Assembly: GCF_001757105.1 (NCBI RefSeq)
Contig: NZ_MDHN01000010.1
Location: forward strand, 185,811-249,810
Origin: Alteromonas confluentis
GTDB taxonomy: Bacteria > Pseudomonadota > Gammaproteobacteria > Enterobacterales > Alteromonadaceae
Reading direction: 5' to 3'
DNA length: 64,000 bases
The notes beneath the pieces were generated by a model, which was not told where the DNA came from, did no database searches, and saw only the letters and a list, made by a program, of their open reading frames with translations. Positions 50,813 to 61,698 of this stretch are shown here, piece by piece. Each line of letters opens with the position of its first letter. Position 1 is the stretch's first letter. Position numbers and translations under genes: made by a program.

Positions 50813-50849
50813 TTGTCAGATTGCACTACTATTCTGTAATAAAATTACG
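50813..50849 (+). promoter_or_regulatory. Candidate pyk promoter overlapped by a HexR operator
   Basis: TGTAATAAAATTACG at 50835-50849 matches 14 of 15 positions of the HexR consensus. A -35-like TTGTCA (50813-50818) lies 16-18 bases before a TAATAA/TGTAAT -10-like element inside the palindrome, so HexR would occlude the promoter. The operator is well supported; the promoter boxes are less certain. Confidence 0.7.
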
Positions 50850-50958
50850 TAAACGCATTACAGCAACAAAAATCGAACATTTTTGTGACAACACTGTCAA
50901 TGCTTTTAGTACTTAATAAAGCCTATCTGTTAACGACAAATACAAGCGACGACTAACT

Positions 50959-52395
50959 ATGACCAGAAGAACAAAGATACTTGCCACGCTAGGACCTGCA
51001 ACAGACACCATTGAGCGCATTGAAGCCATTATTGCGGCAGGTGCGAATACTGTACGCATGAATTTCTCACACGGTCAGGCTGAAGATCACATCGAGCGCG
51101 CCCGCAAAGTTCGCCAGGCCGCAAAAAACCTGAACAAATATGTTGCTATCCTTGGGGATCTGCAAGGCCCTAAAATCCGGGTTGCCCGTTTCAAAGAAGG
51201 CGCGATTAACCTGGATGTTGGTGCACCTTTTGTCCTCGATGCGGAATTAGGTAAAGAGGAAGGCGACATCAATGCAGTAGGTATCGATTATAAAGCCCTG
51301 CCCGATGACGTTAACGCTGGCGATATTCTGTTACTCGATGACGGTCGTATTCAACTACAAGTTACAGAAGTGGTTGGCCGTAAAGTGCACACCAAAGTAA
51401 CGGTTGGCGGCAAATTATCAAATAACAAAGGGATTAACCGTCAAGGTGGCGGGTTGTCTGCTGAAGCACTTACCGCTAAAGACAAAGAAGACATTAAAAC
51501 GGCAGCCGCTATCGGCGTAGATTATTTAGCAGTGTCTTTCCCCCGTTCTGGTGCTGATCTTGATTATGCCCGTAAACTTGCTCGTGAAGCAGGCTGTGAT
51601 GCCATGATTTGCGCCAAAGTTGAACGCGCGGAAGCGGTAGCCACTGACGAAGCCATCGATGACATCATCGCCGCCTCAGACGCGGTTATGGTTGCCCGTG
51701 GTGATTTGGGTGTCGAAATCGGCGATGCAGAATTGGTGGGTGTGCAGAAAAAACTAATTTCACGTTCGCGCCAGTTAAACAAAGTGGTAATCACTGCTAC
51801 GCAGATGATGGAATCCATGATCAACAGCCCAATGCCTACCCGTGCAGAAGTCATGGACGTAGCAAACGCTGTGCTTGATGGCACAGACGCTGTGATGTTG
51901 TCTGCAGAAACTGCAGCGGGTAATTTCCCGGTAGAAACCGTTCAGGCCATGGCGCGGGTTTGTGAAGGTGCAGAAACGCATCCAAGTATTCGTCTGTCTA
52001 AACATCGTATGGACGATACCTTTTCAACGGTAAGCGAGACCATTGCATTGTCTGCCGTGTATGCAGCAAACCACTTACCTAGCATCAAAGCGATTGTGGC
52101 GTTAACGGAAAGTGGCAACACGCCGAAGTTGATGTCGCGTATTACCACATCACTGCCAATCATCGCTCTGTCTCGTCACGAAGGGACACTGAATGCGATG
52201 GCACTGTATCGCGGTGTACGCCCAGTGTATTTCAACTCACACGCCAGTGAGCCAGGTCAGCTGAAAAACGACACCATTGCTGCATTGAAAGAAATCGGCC
52301 TGGTGAAAGAAGGCGATAGCTTGATTATGACTTACGGTGACGAAATGGAAAAAATCGGTGCCACCAACGCGCTGAAAATCGTTCAAGTCGACTAA
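50959..52395 (+). CDS. pyk: Pyruvate kinase
   Basis: A 478-residue enzyme that makes pyruvate and ATP from phosphoenolpyruvate. The N-terminal [12 protein letters not shown], the catalytic K-V-E-R-A segment, the signature [21 protein letters not shown] and the C-terminal allosteric domain are all present. Length and sequence fit the PykA (type II, AMP-activated) group found in gammaproteobacteria. It is monocistronic, with a HexR operator in front and a terminator behind, and probably follows carbon status with the zwf operon. Confidence 0.97.
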   Translation: MTRRTKILATLGPATDTIERIEAIIAAGANTVRMNFSHGQAEDHIERARKVRQAAKNLNKYVAILGDLQGPKIRVARFKEGAINLDVGAPFVLDAELGKEEGDINAVGIDYKALPDDVNAGDILLLDDGRIQLQVTEVVGRKVHTKVTVGGKLSNNKGINRQGGGLSAEALTAKDKEDIKTAAAIGVDYLAVSFPRSGADLDYARKLAREAGCDAMICAKVERAEAVATDEAIDDIIAASDAVMVARGDLGVEIGDAELVGVQKKLISRSRQLNKVVITATQMMESMINSPMPTRAEVMDVANAVLDGTDAVMLSAETAAGNFPVETVQAMARVCEGAETHPSIRLSKHRMDDTFSTVSETIALSAVYAANHLPSIKAIVALTESGNTPKLMSRITTSLPIIALSRHEGTLNAMALYRGVRPVYFNSHASEPGQLKNDTIAALKEIGLVKEGDSLIMTYGDEMEKIGATNALKIVQVD

Positions 52396-52420
52396 TAGCC
52401 AACACTAACCATGTATAAAG

Positions 52421-52446
52421 AAGCCAGCTTTGATGCTGGCTTTTTT
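52421..52446 (+). terminator. Terminator after pyk
   Basis: The stem AAGCCAGC / GCTGGCTT with a 6-base loop is followed by TTTTTT, 26 bases after the stop codon. Confidence 0.9.
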
Positions 52447-52475
52447 ATGCTGTATCCGTTGAGGGAAAGCGCTTG

Positions 52476-53027
52476 TTAGCGCCAGAATGTAAAATGCGCG
52501 TCGCTATTGGGTGCGGGCTTATCTGGAATTTCAAACGCCGGCGTACCTAAGTACAAAAAGCCAACAATTTCATCGTCGCTGGATAACTCCAGCGCGGCTT
52601 TCACCAACTCGCAGTGCGCATAAGCGCCAGTTCGCCATATACCATTGAAGCCCTGTGCAACGGCCGCCAATTGCATCGCCATTACCGCGCAGGAAGCTGA
52701 GGCGATTTGCTCAACCCGTGGTACCTTCTCATGTTCTTTGTATTGTGCAATCGCCACGATAACCATGGGCGCACGAAGCGGCAACTGTGGCGCGCGTTCA
52801 ATTTCCTTCTCAGATTTGTCATTTTCAATCGCAGACTGTTCGAAAATGCTGCCCAGTTTATTCAGTCCGAGTTCTTCACAAACAATAAAACGCCAAGGCG
52901 CTAAAGAGGCATGATCCGGCGCGCGCATCGCCGCCTGCATAATGTTTTTTAGCGCATCACCTTGCGGGGCTGGCGCTTTAAGTCTGGGTTGGGAACGCCG
53001 ATTGAGTAAAAGTTCCAATGCATCCAA
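52476..53027 (-). CDS. ydjA: Nitroreductase-family protein (YdjA-like)
   Basis: An FMN-dependent nitroreductase-family protein, like E. coli YdjA in length and sequence. The start is placed at TTG 53027 (183 residues, MDALELLLNRRS), with AGGAG 8 bases upstream, which matches E. coli exactly. An ATG at 53063 would add 12 unconserved residues. FMN-binding Arg residues lie in NRRSQPR, and WRTGAYA is the family C-terminal segment. The physiological substrate is not established. It is divergent from sppA, as in E. coli. Confidence 0.88.
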   Translation of the reverse strand: MDALELLLNRRSQPRLKAPAPQGDALKNIMQAAMRAPDHASLAPWRFIVCEELGLNKLGSIFEQSAIENDKSEKEIERAPQLPLRAPMVIVAIAQYKEHEKVPRVEQIASASCAVMAMQLAAVAQGFNGIWRTGAYAHCELVKAALELSSDDEIVGFLYLGTPAFEIPDKPAPNSDAHFTFWR

Positions 53028-53376
53028 AACACGCACTCCTGTTTTTGATTTCACCTGTAGCATGAAAATGAATTTGCCAGATAAGGCTTATTTACAGGGC
53101 TAAAATAACACCTCTCAATTTACCAGGCCAGGTATATGAGAGGAACGCTCAACCTGGTGTTTTTAAATTGAACAACCACCGTGCTGTTAAGCTTAGCTAA
53201 CCCGCCGTTTACCAACTAAAGCAAGATCCAACATCGCTGAAATGGTTTAATCAGTACTGGTCTTAAGTCGGCTATACAGTCTAAATTCCGGGTATTACAA
53301 TTCATTACAATTTAAGTTAGCTATCTATCGTGGTTTGGTTACCATGAAACAAACATCTTCTGAGGTATAAAGATAT
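53028..53376. other. ydjA-sppA intergenic region with a hairpin
   Basis: A 349-base region that should hold both divergent promoters. It contains an imperfect hairpin (CCAGGT at 53128-53133, ACCTGG at 53152-53157, with an inner TGAG/CTCA pairing) followed by TGTTTTTAAATTG. No reading frame with a ribosome site is present. Confidence 0.55.
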
Positions 53377-55236
53377 ATGGCAGCAAAAGGAAGCTGGACG
53401 AAATCACTATTTGTCGGTCTGTGGACCGTTTTGAATTTCGCAAGGAAACTGGTTTTCAACCTTTTCTTTCTGGTTATCGTCATCGCAGTAATCATCGCCG
53501 TTAGCAGTGGCGAAAAACCTGTCCAGGTTAAACCCGACAGCGCACTCTTACTTTCACTCAATGGCAATCTTGTTATTGAAAAAGAGCAAGTGGAGCCCTT
53601 CGCGCAATTTATGCAGGAAGCATTTGGCGAAGAACCTGAAAATCCGGAAGTACTGGTTCGCGACGTGGTGAAGGTGCTTGAAAACGCCAAGCAGGACAAC
53701 CGAATAAAAGCGCTGGTATTGGATTTATCAGGATTACGCGGTGGTGGCTTAGATAAACTGCGTACGGTAGCGGCAGCTATCGATGATTTTAAAGCCGAAA
53801 AACCCGTGTACGCCATTGGCGATTACTTTGGTCAAGATCAATACTACCTGGCTGCCCATGCCGACCACATTTACCTGAACCCGATGGGTGGGGTAATGTT
53901 TGAAGGCTATGGTCGTTTCAACTTGTATTTTGAGAAGCTTCTCGAAAAACTTAAAGTGACGACCCACATCTTCCGTGTCGGTACTTACAAGTCTGCCGTT
54001 GAACCCTTCATTCGTAACGACATGTCTGATGCTGCGAAAGAAGCGAACCGTGTTTGGCTCGATACCTACTGGCAGCAATACAAAAGCGATGTGGCAGCGG
54101 CCCGTGGTGTAGACATCAATAATTTCGATGAAAGTCTGGACGCCCTACTCGCTAAATTTGAAGCTGCAGATTCTGACTTCGCAAAATATGCGCTTGAAAA
54201 CGGCTGGGTTGATGCCCTCAAAACACGCTCTCAAGTGCGTCAGGAATTGGTAGACCTGGTTGGTACAAACGATGATGAATTGGGTGTTAATTTCACCCCT
54301 TATCGTACTTATCTATCTGCCGTAAGTCGCCCGCTACCTAAAATTGAGAACAACAATGATAAAGTGGCTATTGTTGTCGCCAAAGGTGAAATTCTCGACG
54401 GCACGCAACCGGCTGGTACCATTGGCGGTGAAAGTACAGCTGCCCTGCTTCGTCAGGCGCGCATAGACGACACCGTTAAAGCTGTGGTCATGCAGGTTGA
54501 TTCTCCCGGAGGCAGTTCTTTTGCTTCTGAAATTATTCGTCAGGAAGTGCTCGAGCTTCAAGCTGCGGGTAAACCTGTGGTTGTATCAATGAGCACCTAC
54601 GCCGCTTCAGGTGGTTATTGGATTTCTGCTCCTGCTGATAAAATCTTTGCATCACCTAGCACCATCACAGGTTCTATTGGGGTATTTGGCATGTTCATGA
54701 CCTTTGAAGATTCGCTAGATTACCTTGGTGTCAATGTGGATGGTGTGGCATCGACCGATATTGCGGGTATGTCAGCCATGCGCGAGCTAGATCCTCGCTT
54801 CGGCCAAATCTTACAGCGTAACGTGGAAAGCGCTTATAACCAGTTCATTACCATGGTAGGTGAGAATCGAGATATGACACCGGAAGCGGTAGATAAAATA
54901 GCTCAAGGACGTGTTTGGATTGGTAGCCAGGCTTTAGAGCTCGGCCTGGTGGACGAATTGGGCGACCTGGATGACGCCATCGCTTCTGCCGCAGAAATGG
55001 CTGAATTAGATAACTACGAAACCTTCTACGTGCAGCGAATTCTGTCACCACAAGAAATGTTCTGGAAAGAGTTTTTCGGTCAAGCTCTGGTATGGGGTGC
55101 TAAAATGCAATTTGCTGATAGCGATAGCCAGCTATTGAAAATGGTTAAAAACCTGATGACAGAAGTGAACGCTGTGACTAGCCTTAACGATCCAAAGGGT
55201 GTTTATATCCTTTGCCTTGAGTGTAAGGTTCAGTAA
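53377..55236 (+). CDS. sppA: Signal peptide peptidase SppA (67 kDa type)
   Basis: A 619-residue inner-membrane serine protease that degrades signal peptides left after secretion. One membrane helix is near the N-terminus (about 25-47). Two tandem S49 domains follow, as in E. coli SppA (618 residues). The catalytic Lys is expected in RVGTYKSAVEPF and the catalytic Ser in YAASGGYWIS. The first half provides Lys and the second Ser. The SprT gene begins 7 bases after the stop. Confidence 0.96.
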   Translation: MAAKGSWTKSLFVGLWTVLNFARKLVFNLFFLVIVIAVIIAVSSGEKPVQVKPDSALLLSLNGNLVIEKEQVEPFAQFMQEAFGEEPENPEVLVRDVVKVLENAKQDNRIKALVLDLSGLRGGGLDKLRTVAAAIDDFKAEKPVYAIGDYFGQDQYYLAAHADHIYLNPMGGVMFEGYGRFNLYFEKLLEKLKVTTHIFRVGTYKSAVEPFIRNDMSDAAKEANRVWLDTYWQQYKSDVAAARGVDINNFDESLDALLAKFEAADSDFAKYALENGWVDALKTRSQVRQELVDLVGTNDDELGVNFTPYRTYLSAVSRPLPKIENNNDKVAIVVAKGEILDGTQPAGTIGGESTAALLRQARIDDTVKAVVMQVDSPGGSSFASEIIRQEVLELQAAGKPVVVSMSTYAASGGYWISAPADKIFASPSTITGSIGVFGMFMTFEDSLDYLGVNVDGVASTDIAGMSAMRELDPRFGQILQRNVESAYNQFITMVGENRDMTPEAVDKIAQGRVWIGSQALELGLVDELGDLDDAIASAAEMAELDNYETFYVQRILSPQEMFWKEFFGQALVWGAKMQFADSDSQLLKMVKNLMTEVNAVTSLNDPKGVYILCLECKVQ

Positions 55237-55243
55237 GCAGTTC

Positions 55244-55738
55244 GTGGCACTTACTTCATCTGATAAAAAGGCGGTGACTGACGAAGTTCACCGCCTTATT
55301 CATATTGCAGAGCAATTTTTTAACTGTCGGTTTCCATTGCCAGATGTGAGCTTTCGCCGCAGTGGTAAAAACGCCGGTACCGCCTTCTTACAACAAAACA
55401 GAGTTAACTTTAACCCTGTGCTACTAGCAGAAAACAAAGACGCCTTCTTTGCAGAAGTCATCGCCCATGAAGTGAGTCATCTACTCACCTGGCAAAAATT
55501 CGGCAAAGTAAAACCTCACGGCAATGAATGGCAAGCCATAATGCGCGAAGTGTTCAACTGTGAGCCCTCCACCACCCATAATTTTGATCTGAGCGGCTTA
55601 AAGATTCGCACTTTTCCCTACCAGTGCGGCTGTCAAACGATAAACCTTTCCGTTCGGCGTCACAATAAAGTGCTCAAAGGCATGCAATACCGCTGTACCC
55701 GTTGTGGCGAGATGTTGAGATTTAGCGCGAATCACTGA
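55244..55738 (+). CDS. sprT: SprT family zinc metalloprotease-like protein
   Basis: A 164-residue protein of the SprT/Spartan-like family. The start is put at GTG 55244, which gives the family length (E. coli 165); an in-frame start at 55199 would overlap sppA by 38 bases. The HExxH zinc motif is HEVSHLL, and a C-terminal zinc ribbon has CGCQ and CTRCGE. The physiological substrate in bacteria is not firmly known; DNA-protein crosslink repair is the role of the eukaryotic relatives. It lies directly after sppA with a weak ribosome site. Confidence 0.9.
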   Translation: MALTSSDKKAVTDEVHRLIHIAEQFFNCRFPLPDVSFRRSGKNAGTAFLQQNRVNFNPVLLAENKDAFFAEVIAHEVSHLLTWQKFGKVKPHGNEWQAIMREVFNCEPSTTHNFDLSGLKIRTFPYQCGCQTINLSVRRHNKVLKGMQYRCTRCGEMLRFSANH

Positions 55739-55754
55739 AAAACGGCCGAAAAAA

Positions 55755-55774
55755 AACCGGTGACATCACCGGTT
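55755..55774. terminator. Terminator between sprT and yfbV
   Basis: The stem AACCGGTGA / TCACCGGTT with a 2-base loop has an A tract before it and an ATTCTTTT tail. It lies between converging genes. Confidence 0.75.
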
Positions 55775-55790
55775 ATTCTTTTACTGAACT

Positions 55791-56240
55791 TTAATTGAAC
55801 CACTTTTGCGTGAAAACCCGGTCTAATTCGCTAAATGCTGTTTTCAGGGTTGATGCCAGTTCACGGTATTTAGGTTGTGAGCGCATGGCTTGTAATTCGC
55901 AGCCTTCCGCCGCCATCTTTCTATGTACCTCCTGGTACCAGCTTTTAAGTTGCGGAGGTAAAACCTGATTGGAACGGTGTCCTAGCCAGAGTAGACCCTG
56001 AACAGGCAAACTAATAAAGAAAAGGCCAATAGCTAGCGCTTGTGGTAGATAGGCTGCGCCTAACACGTTAAACATCATGCCTGCGGCGACAATCGCCAAT
56101 GGCGGCATGGTTTTAATTGCCAGCTTAGTCGCGCTCACCACTCTGCATTCGGGAAAAAAAGCATAAAGCTCACGCTTTACCGGCCAGGTATTCATGTAAT
56201 CCTGACCATCACGAAGTAACGTGAAAACTGATTGTGACAT
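55791..56240 (-). CDS. yfbV: UPF0208 membrane protein YfbV
   Basis: A 149-residue inner-membrane protein of the YfbV/UPF0208 family. Two membrane helices (about 45-65 and 67-88) are followed by a helical C-terminus. GQDYMNTWPVKRELYAFFPE is family-typical. In E. coli YfbV has been linked to confining the Ter macrodomain, but the mechanism is unknown. It stands alone on the minus strand, convergent with sprT and divergent from trxB. Confidence 0.92.
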   Translation of the reverse strand: MSQSVFTLLRDGQDYMNTWPVKRELYAFFPECRVVSATKLAIKTMPPLAIVAAGMMFNVLGAAYLPQALAIGLFFISLPVQGLLWLGHRSNQVLPPQLKSWYQEVHRKMAAEGCELQAMRSQPKYRELASTLKTAFSELDRVFTQKWFN

Positions 56241-56472
56241 GCTTACTCTCCATACAGGTTGTCGGCGTTCACTGACATTGGCGCTGGTGTGCTGAATAAG
56301 ACAGCAAACCGGGGATTTTGTTGCAGGGATATTAGCATTCTATACTAAATTGCACTGCGATTGGTTTATTATAGCCTACTAATTAGGTCAGGTAACAACC
56401 CAGACATATGTTGTAATGAAAAGTCATACTCAATTTAGGTTGAATATGCGATATTGGACCTTATTAAGATAA

Positions 56473-57492
<1,020 letters not shown>

Positions 57493-57497
57493 TACGA

Positions 57498-57523
57498 AAA
57501 TGGGCAGCTTGTGCTGCCCATTT
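57498..57523 (+). terminator. Terminator after trxB
   Basis: An 11-base stem (AAATGGGCAGC / GCTGCCCATTT) with a 4-base loop is followed by CTCTTTT, 5 bases after the trxB stop. aat begins 25 bases further on. Confidence 0.85.
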
Positions 57524-57548
57524 CTCTTTTGCTACACCTTATCTGCCG

Positions 57549-58298
57549 ATGATTGAACTTCCCTATCTCAACGTAGAAACGCCATTTCCTCCGGTATCTA
57601 CCGCACTATCCGACCCCAACGGATTACTTGCTTATGGTGCCACCCTCGATGCGCCCCGACTTTTTAACGCGTACTCTAACGGTATTTTTCCCTGGTTCAG
57701 CGATGATGAACCGATTCTTTGGTGGTCGCCCGATCCACGAGCCATTATAGAATTGGATGATTTTCATCTTTCTCGCAGCCTCAAAAAGTTGGCAAATCGC
57801 CGTCAATATACCGTAACCCTGAACCAGTCGTTTGATGAAGTGATAGAAGCGTGCGCCAGCATACCGCGCATGAACCCGCATAGTGATGCGCCAACCACTG
57901 AAACCTGGATCGTCGACGACATGATTACCGCGTATAAGCGACTGCACCAAGCCGGCATCGCGCACTCTGTGGAAGTATGGGACGCGCAGAATAATCTTGC
58001 TGGCGGCCTCTACGGCGTCGCTATCGGTGAAATTTTTTGTGGTGAATCGATGTTTCACCTTCAACCCAACACGTCTAAGTTGGCGATGTATGCCCTTGTC
58101 ACCCATATGAAAAAACATCAACTGGCGTTTATAGACTGTCAATTACCTACTGAACATCTTGCCAGTTTAGGCGCGAAAACCTTGCCTAGAAGCACATTTA
58201 TTGAACGCTTACGCAAGCATAATGATACACTAGACGAAGACGGCAGGATTACTGCCGAATATCGTTACCGTTGGCAAGGTGGAAATATAACCCCATGA
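57549..58298 (+). CDS. aat: Leucyl/phenylalanyl-tRNA-protein transferase
   Basis: A 249-residue enzyme that adds Leu or Phe to proteins with N-terminal Lys or Arg, making them ClpS/ClpAP substrates. The family segments YSNGIFPWFSDDEPILWWSPDPR (split by conserved residues) and IFCGESMFH are present. It overlaps bpt by 4 bases (ATGA), so the two transferases that create primary destabilising residues are co-translated. clpA and clpS lie close by on the opposite strand. Confidence 0.97.
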   Translation: MIELPYLNVETPFPPVSTALSDPNGLLAYGATLDAPRLFNAYSNGIFPWFSDDEPILWWSPDPRAIIELDDFHLSRSLKKLANRRQYTVTLNQSFDEVIEACASIPRMNPHSDAPTTETWIVDDMITAYKRLHQAGIAHSVEVWDAQNNLAGGLYGVAIGEIFCGESMFHLQPNTSKLAMYALVTHMKKHQLAFIDCQLPTEHLASLGAKTLPRSTFIERLRKHNDTLDEDGRITAEYRYRWQGGNITP

Positions 58299-59008
58299 AG
58301 TTCGGGCTTACGCAGTCTTTCGCCTGCAGTTATTTACCGCAAAAAAATGAACAATTGTTAGTGTTCGCAGAAACTGAGCAAGATCTCAGTTATCGTTACG
58401 GGCAGCTTATCCAGGCTGGTTTCCGACGTAGTGGCGATCAAATTTATCGTCCCCACTGCCCTACCTGTGATGCCTGTCAGTCAATTCGTATCCCGGTGGC
58501 GGAATTTACGCCATCGCGCAGCCAACGGCGGGTGCTTAAACGTAACAGCCACCTGACAACCCGATTATCCCGAACACCGGCAGAGAGTTATTATCCGCTT
58601 TACGAGCGCTATATTAATGCCCGCCACACCGATGGCAGTATGTATCCTCCCAGCCGGGAACAGTTTGATAGCTTTATTTTGTGCCAATGGAACCCGCCCG
58701 TGTTTATTGAAGCCTGGGACGGCGATACCCTGGTCGCCGTTGCCGTTACCGATGACATCACCATGGATGAAAACCAACGCGCTTTTTCAGCCTTATACAC
58801 ATTTTTTGCGCCGGAACTGGCTGCGGCTTCCATGGGTACATGGATGATCATGCAGCAAATAATGCATGGGCAGTCTGAAGATCGTCAGTATCTCTATTTG
58901 GGTTATCAAATAGATGACTGCACAAAAATGAATTACAAATCAAAATTTCTGCCTCACGAGCGCTTGTTCGACATGAAATGGCAGAAATTCAGCTCAAAAA
59001 GGGCCTGA
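58295..59008 (+). CDS. bpt: Aspartate/glutamate leucyltransferase (Bpt/ATE type)
   Basis: A 237-residue transferase that adds Leu to N-terminal Asp or Glu, another entry to the Leu/N-degron pathway. The Cys-rich HCPTCDAC and YxxYQIDDCTKMNYK-like segments fit the ATE/Bpt family (arginyltransferase fold, leucyl specificity in bacteria). The ATG at 58295 overlaps the aat stop; a TTG-initiated longer frame (58271) is unlikely. Also known as ate in some annotations. Confidence 0.94.
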   Translation: MKFGLTQSFACSYLPQKNEQLLVFAETEQDLSYRYGQLIQAGFRRSGDQIYRPHCPTCDACQSIRIPVAEFTPSRSQRRVLKRNSHLTTRLSRTPAESYYPLYERYINARHTDGSMYPPSREQFDSFILCQWNPPVFIEAWDGDTLVAVAVTDDITMDENQRAFSALYTFFAPELAAASMGTWMIMQQIMHGQSEDRQYLYLGYQIDDCTKMNYKSKFLPHERLFDMKWQKFSSKRA

Positions 59009-59082
59009 GCCCTTTACACGCGCGCTTTTATTGGTTAATGTCTGCGCGGCAAAATTTTGACTTACTGAGGTAATTGCTTTAC

Positions 59083-59301
59083 ATGGCAAAAGAAGATTCT
59101 ATCGAAATGGAAGGAACAGTGGTTGACACACTTCCTAGTACACAATTCCGCGTTGAACTTGAGAACGGTCACGTTGTGACTGCCCACATCTCCGGCAAAA
59201 TGCGCAAGAACTATATCCGCATTCTGACCGGTGACAAAGTAACCGTGGAGATGACGCCATACGATCTGACTAAAGGCCGTATCGTCTACCGTGCAAGATA
59301 A
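59083..59301 (+). CDS. infA: Translation initiation factor IF-1
   Basis: A 72-residue OB-fold protein that binds the ribosomal A site during initiation. The ATG at 59083 gives the normal N-terminus [11 protein letters not shown]; an in-frame TTG 9 bases earlier is not needed. The sequence is almost invariant in the family and ends [13 protein letters not shown] (KGRIVYRAR). It is the last gene of aat-bpt-infA, 74 bases after bpt, and a strong terminator follows. Confidence 0.98.
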   Translation: MAKEDSIEMEGTVVDTLPSTQFRVELENGHVVTAHISGKMRKNYIRILTGDKVTVEMTPYDLTKGRIVYRAR

Positions 59302-59328
59302 TACTCAGTAGTCTGTAGAATCTTATTA

Positions 59329-59359
59329 AAAAAGCCCGATGACATTCATCGGGCTTTTT
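59329..59359. terminator. Bidirectional terminator between infA and clpA
   Basis: A 14-base perfect stem (AAAAAGCCCGATGA / TCATCGGGCTTTTT) with a 3-base loop. A and T tracts on both sides serve the two converging genes. Confidence 0.94.
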
Positions 59360-59397
59360 ATTTGGATCTTTAAAGAAAACTGAAACCGCTGAACCGA

Positions 59398-61674
59398 TTA
59401 GTTCGACTCAGCCTCTTCATTAGGCGCTTCGGCACCAGAGAAAGAAAACTCCAGTTTATCTTCGCCAAGGTCAACTTTCACACTGCCGCCTTTGCTGAGT
59501 TCACCAAATAACAATTCGTTGGCTAACTCTTTCTTCACTTCCTCTTTGATGAGGCGTGACATTGGACGAGCACCCATTGACTTGTCGTAACCCTTTTCTG
59601 CCAGATAAGCTCGGGCAGCAGGTGTCACTTCAAACGACACGCCTTTGGTATCGAGTTGCGCTTCCAGTTCCACCAAGAACTTATCAACCACCTGCAGAAT
59701 AACGTCGGTACCCAAGTGATTAAACCAGATGATACCGTCAAGACGGTTACGGAATTCTGGTGTAAACACCTTATTGATTTCCGACATTGCATCGTGGCTA
59801 TGGTCTTGTTGCTTAAAGCCGATAGACTTACGCACGGTTTCCTGCACGCCGGCGTTGGTTGTCATTACCAATACCACGTTACGGAAATCCACTTTACGAC
59901 CGTTGTTGTCTGTCAGTGTACCGTGGTCCATCACCTGCAGCAGGATGTTATAAATATCGCTATGCGCTTTCTCGATTTCATCAAGCAAGACCACTGAATA
60001 CGGATTTTTAATAACCGCGTCAGTCAGCAAACCGCCCTGATCAAAGCCCACATAACCCGGAGGCGCACCAATAAGACGGCTTACCGCGTGACGTTCCATG
60101 TACTCAGACATATCGAAACGTACCAGCTCAACGCCCATAATTTTTGCTAACTGCTGCGTCACCTCGGTTTTACCTACACCCGTAGGACCGGCAAACAGGA
60201 AGCTACCAATTGGCTTTTCTTCACTGCCGAGACCGGCACGTGACAAATGAATCGCGTCTGTGAGGGTTTCAATGGCTTTGTCCTGACCAAACACCACCAT
60301 TTTCAAGTCGCGTCCCAGATGTTTCAGTGCCTGACGGTCTGATGCAGAAACTGATTTTTCTGGTATGCGCGCCATCTTGGCAATGATTTGCTCAATGTCA
60401 GCCACATTGATGGTTTTCTTACGGCGTGATGCTGGCAATAAACGCTGGCTCGCACCGGCTTCATCCATCACGTCAATGGCCTTATCAGGCAAATGACGTT
60501 CGTTGATGTACTTCGCTGATAGTTCTGCCGCCGCTTGCAACGCTTTCTGCGTAAAGCGCACGCTGTGATGCTCTTCATAGCGAGACTTCAGACCAAGCAA
60601 GATCTTCGTCGTATCGCTCACTGAGGGCTCCGTCACGTCGACTTTCTGGAAACGACGAGCCAGTGCTCTATCTTTTTCAAAAATGCCCTGATATTCCTGG
60701 TAGGTCGTAGAACCGATACAACGCAGTTCACCAGAACTCAGTTTGGGTTTCAGCAGATTAGATGCGTCCATGACACCACCGGATGCCGCACCAGCACCAA
60801 TGATGGTGTGGATTTCATCAATGAACAAAATAGCGTGCTCGTCTTTACTCAATTCTTTAAGAATCGCTTTCAGACGTTTTTCAAAATCGCCACGGTATTT
60901 AGTACCCGCAAGCAGACCACCTAAGTCCAGTGAATACACGGTACTTTCAGCAATCACATCCGGCACGTCTTCGTTAACGATGCGGTAAGCTAAACCTTCG
61001 GCAATAGCCGTTTTACCCACGCCGGCCTCACCCACCAGCAGCGGGTTGTTTTTACGGCGACGACACAGAATTTGAATAGTGCGCTCCACTTCGGCATCGC
61101 GACCGATGAGTGGGTCGATCTTGCCGTCTTTCGCCTGACGGTTCAGATCAGTAGAATATTTGCTAAGCGCAGAACCAGACTCTTCCCCTTCAGCCATTTC
61201 TTCGTTGTTTTCAGCACCAGCAGGACTCTCGTCGTCGCTTTTGCTTACGCCATGGCTAATGTAGTTCACCACATCCAGACGGGTTACGTCTGCACGTTTA
61301 AGAATGTAAACCGCCTGAGATTCTTGTTCTGAGAAAATGGCGACTAGGACGTTGGCGCCTGTCACTTCGTCTTTACCTGAAGACTGAACATGGAAAACTG
61401 CGCGCTGAAGTACGCGCTGGAAGCCTAAAGTCGGCTGGGTCTCTCGCTCATTAGCTTGCTCGTCCATAATGAGCGGCGTAGTGTCTTTGACGAATTCGAT
61501 GAGTTCAGCTTTGATTTGCTCGATGTTTGCACCACAAGCCTTGAGTGCATCCCGGGCAGCAGAATTATCCATCAGCGCCAGCAACAAATGCTCTACCGTC
61601 ATGAATTCGTGACGATGTTCTCTGGCAAACACGAAAGCTTCGTTCAGCGTTTGCTCTAACTCTTTATTCAACAT
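59398..61674 (-). CDS. clpA: ATP-dependent Clp protease ATPase subunit ClpA
   Basis: A 758-residue AAA+ unfoldase that feeds N-degron and other substrates to ClpP. The Clp N domain (1-145, ClpS-binding) is followed by an acidic linker (about 145-165). The D1 AAA module has Walker A GEAGVGKTA and Walker B LFIDEIH; the D2 module has GPTGVGKTE and VLLDEIEK. The ClpP-binding loop shows RKSIGF (IGF where E. coli ClpA has IGL). Length matches E. coli (758). It follows clpS by 24 bases in the same operon. Confidence 0.98.
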   Translation of the reverse strand: MLNKELEQTLNEAFVFAREHRHEFMTVEHLLLALMDNSAARDALKACGANIEQIKAELIEFVKDTTPLIMDEQANERETQPTLGFQRVLQRAVFHVQSSGKDEVTGANVLVAIFSEQESQAVYILKRADVTRLDVVNYISHGVSKSDDESPAGAENNEEMAEGEESGSALSKYSTDLNRQAKDGKIDPLIGRDAEVERTIQILCRRRKNNPLLVGEAGVGKTAIAEGLAYRIVNEDVPDVIAESTVYSLDLGGLLAGTKYRGDFEKRLKAILKELSKDEHAILFIDEIHTIIGAGAASGGVMDASNLLKPKLSSGELRCIGSTTYQEYQGIFEKDRALARRFQKVDVTEPSVSDTTKILLGLKSRYEEHHSVRFTQKALQAAAELSAKYINERHLPDKAIDVMDEAGASQRLLPASRRKKTINVADIEQIIAKMARIPEKSVSASDRQALKHLGRDLKMVVFGQDKAIETLTDAIHLSRAGLGSEEKPIGSFLFAGPTGVGKTEVTQQLAKIMGVELVRFDMSEYMERHAVSRLIGAPPGYVGFDQGGLLTDAVIKNPYSVVLLDEIEKAHSDIYNILLQVMDHGTLTDNNGRKVDFRNVVLVMTTNAGVQETVRKSIGFKQQDHSHDAMSEINKVFTPEFRNRLDGIIWFNHLGTDVILQVVDKFLVELEAQLDTKGVSFEVTPAARAYLAEKGYDKSMGARPMSRLIKEEVKKELANELLFGELSKGGSVKVDLGEDKLEFSFSGAEAPNEEAESN

Positions 61675-61698
61675 ATCGCTCGCCCTCTGTTAATAGAC

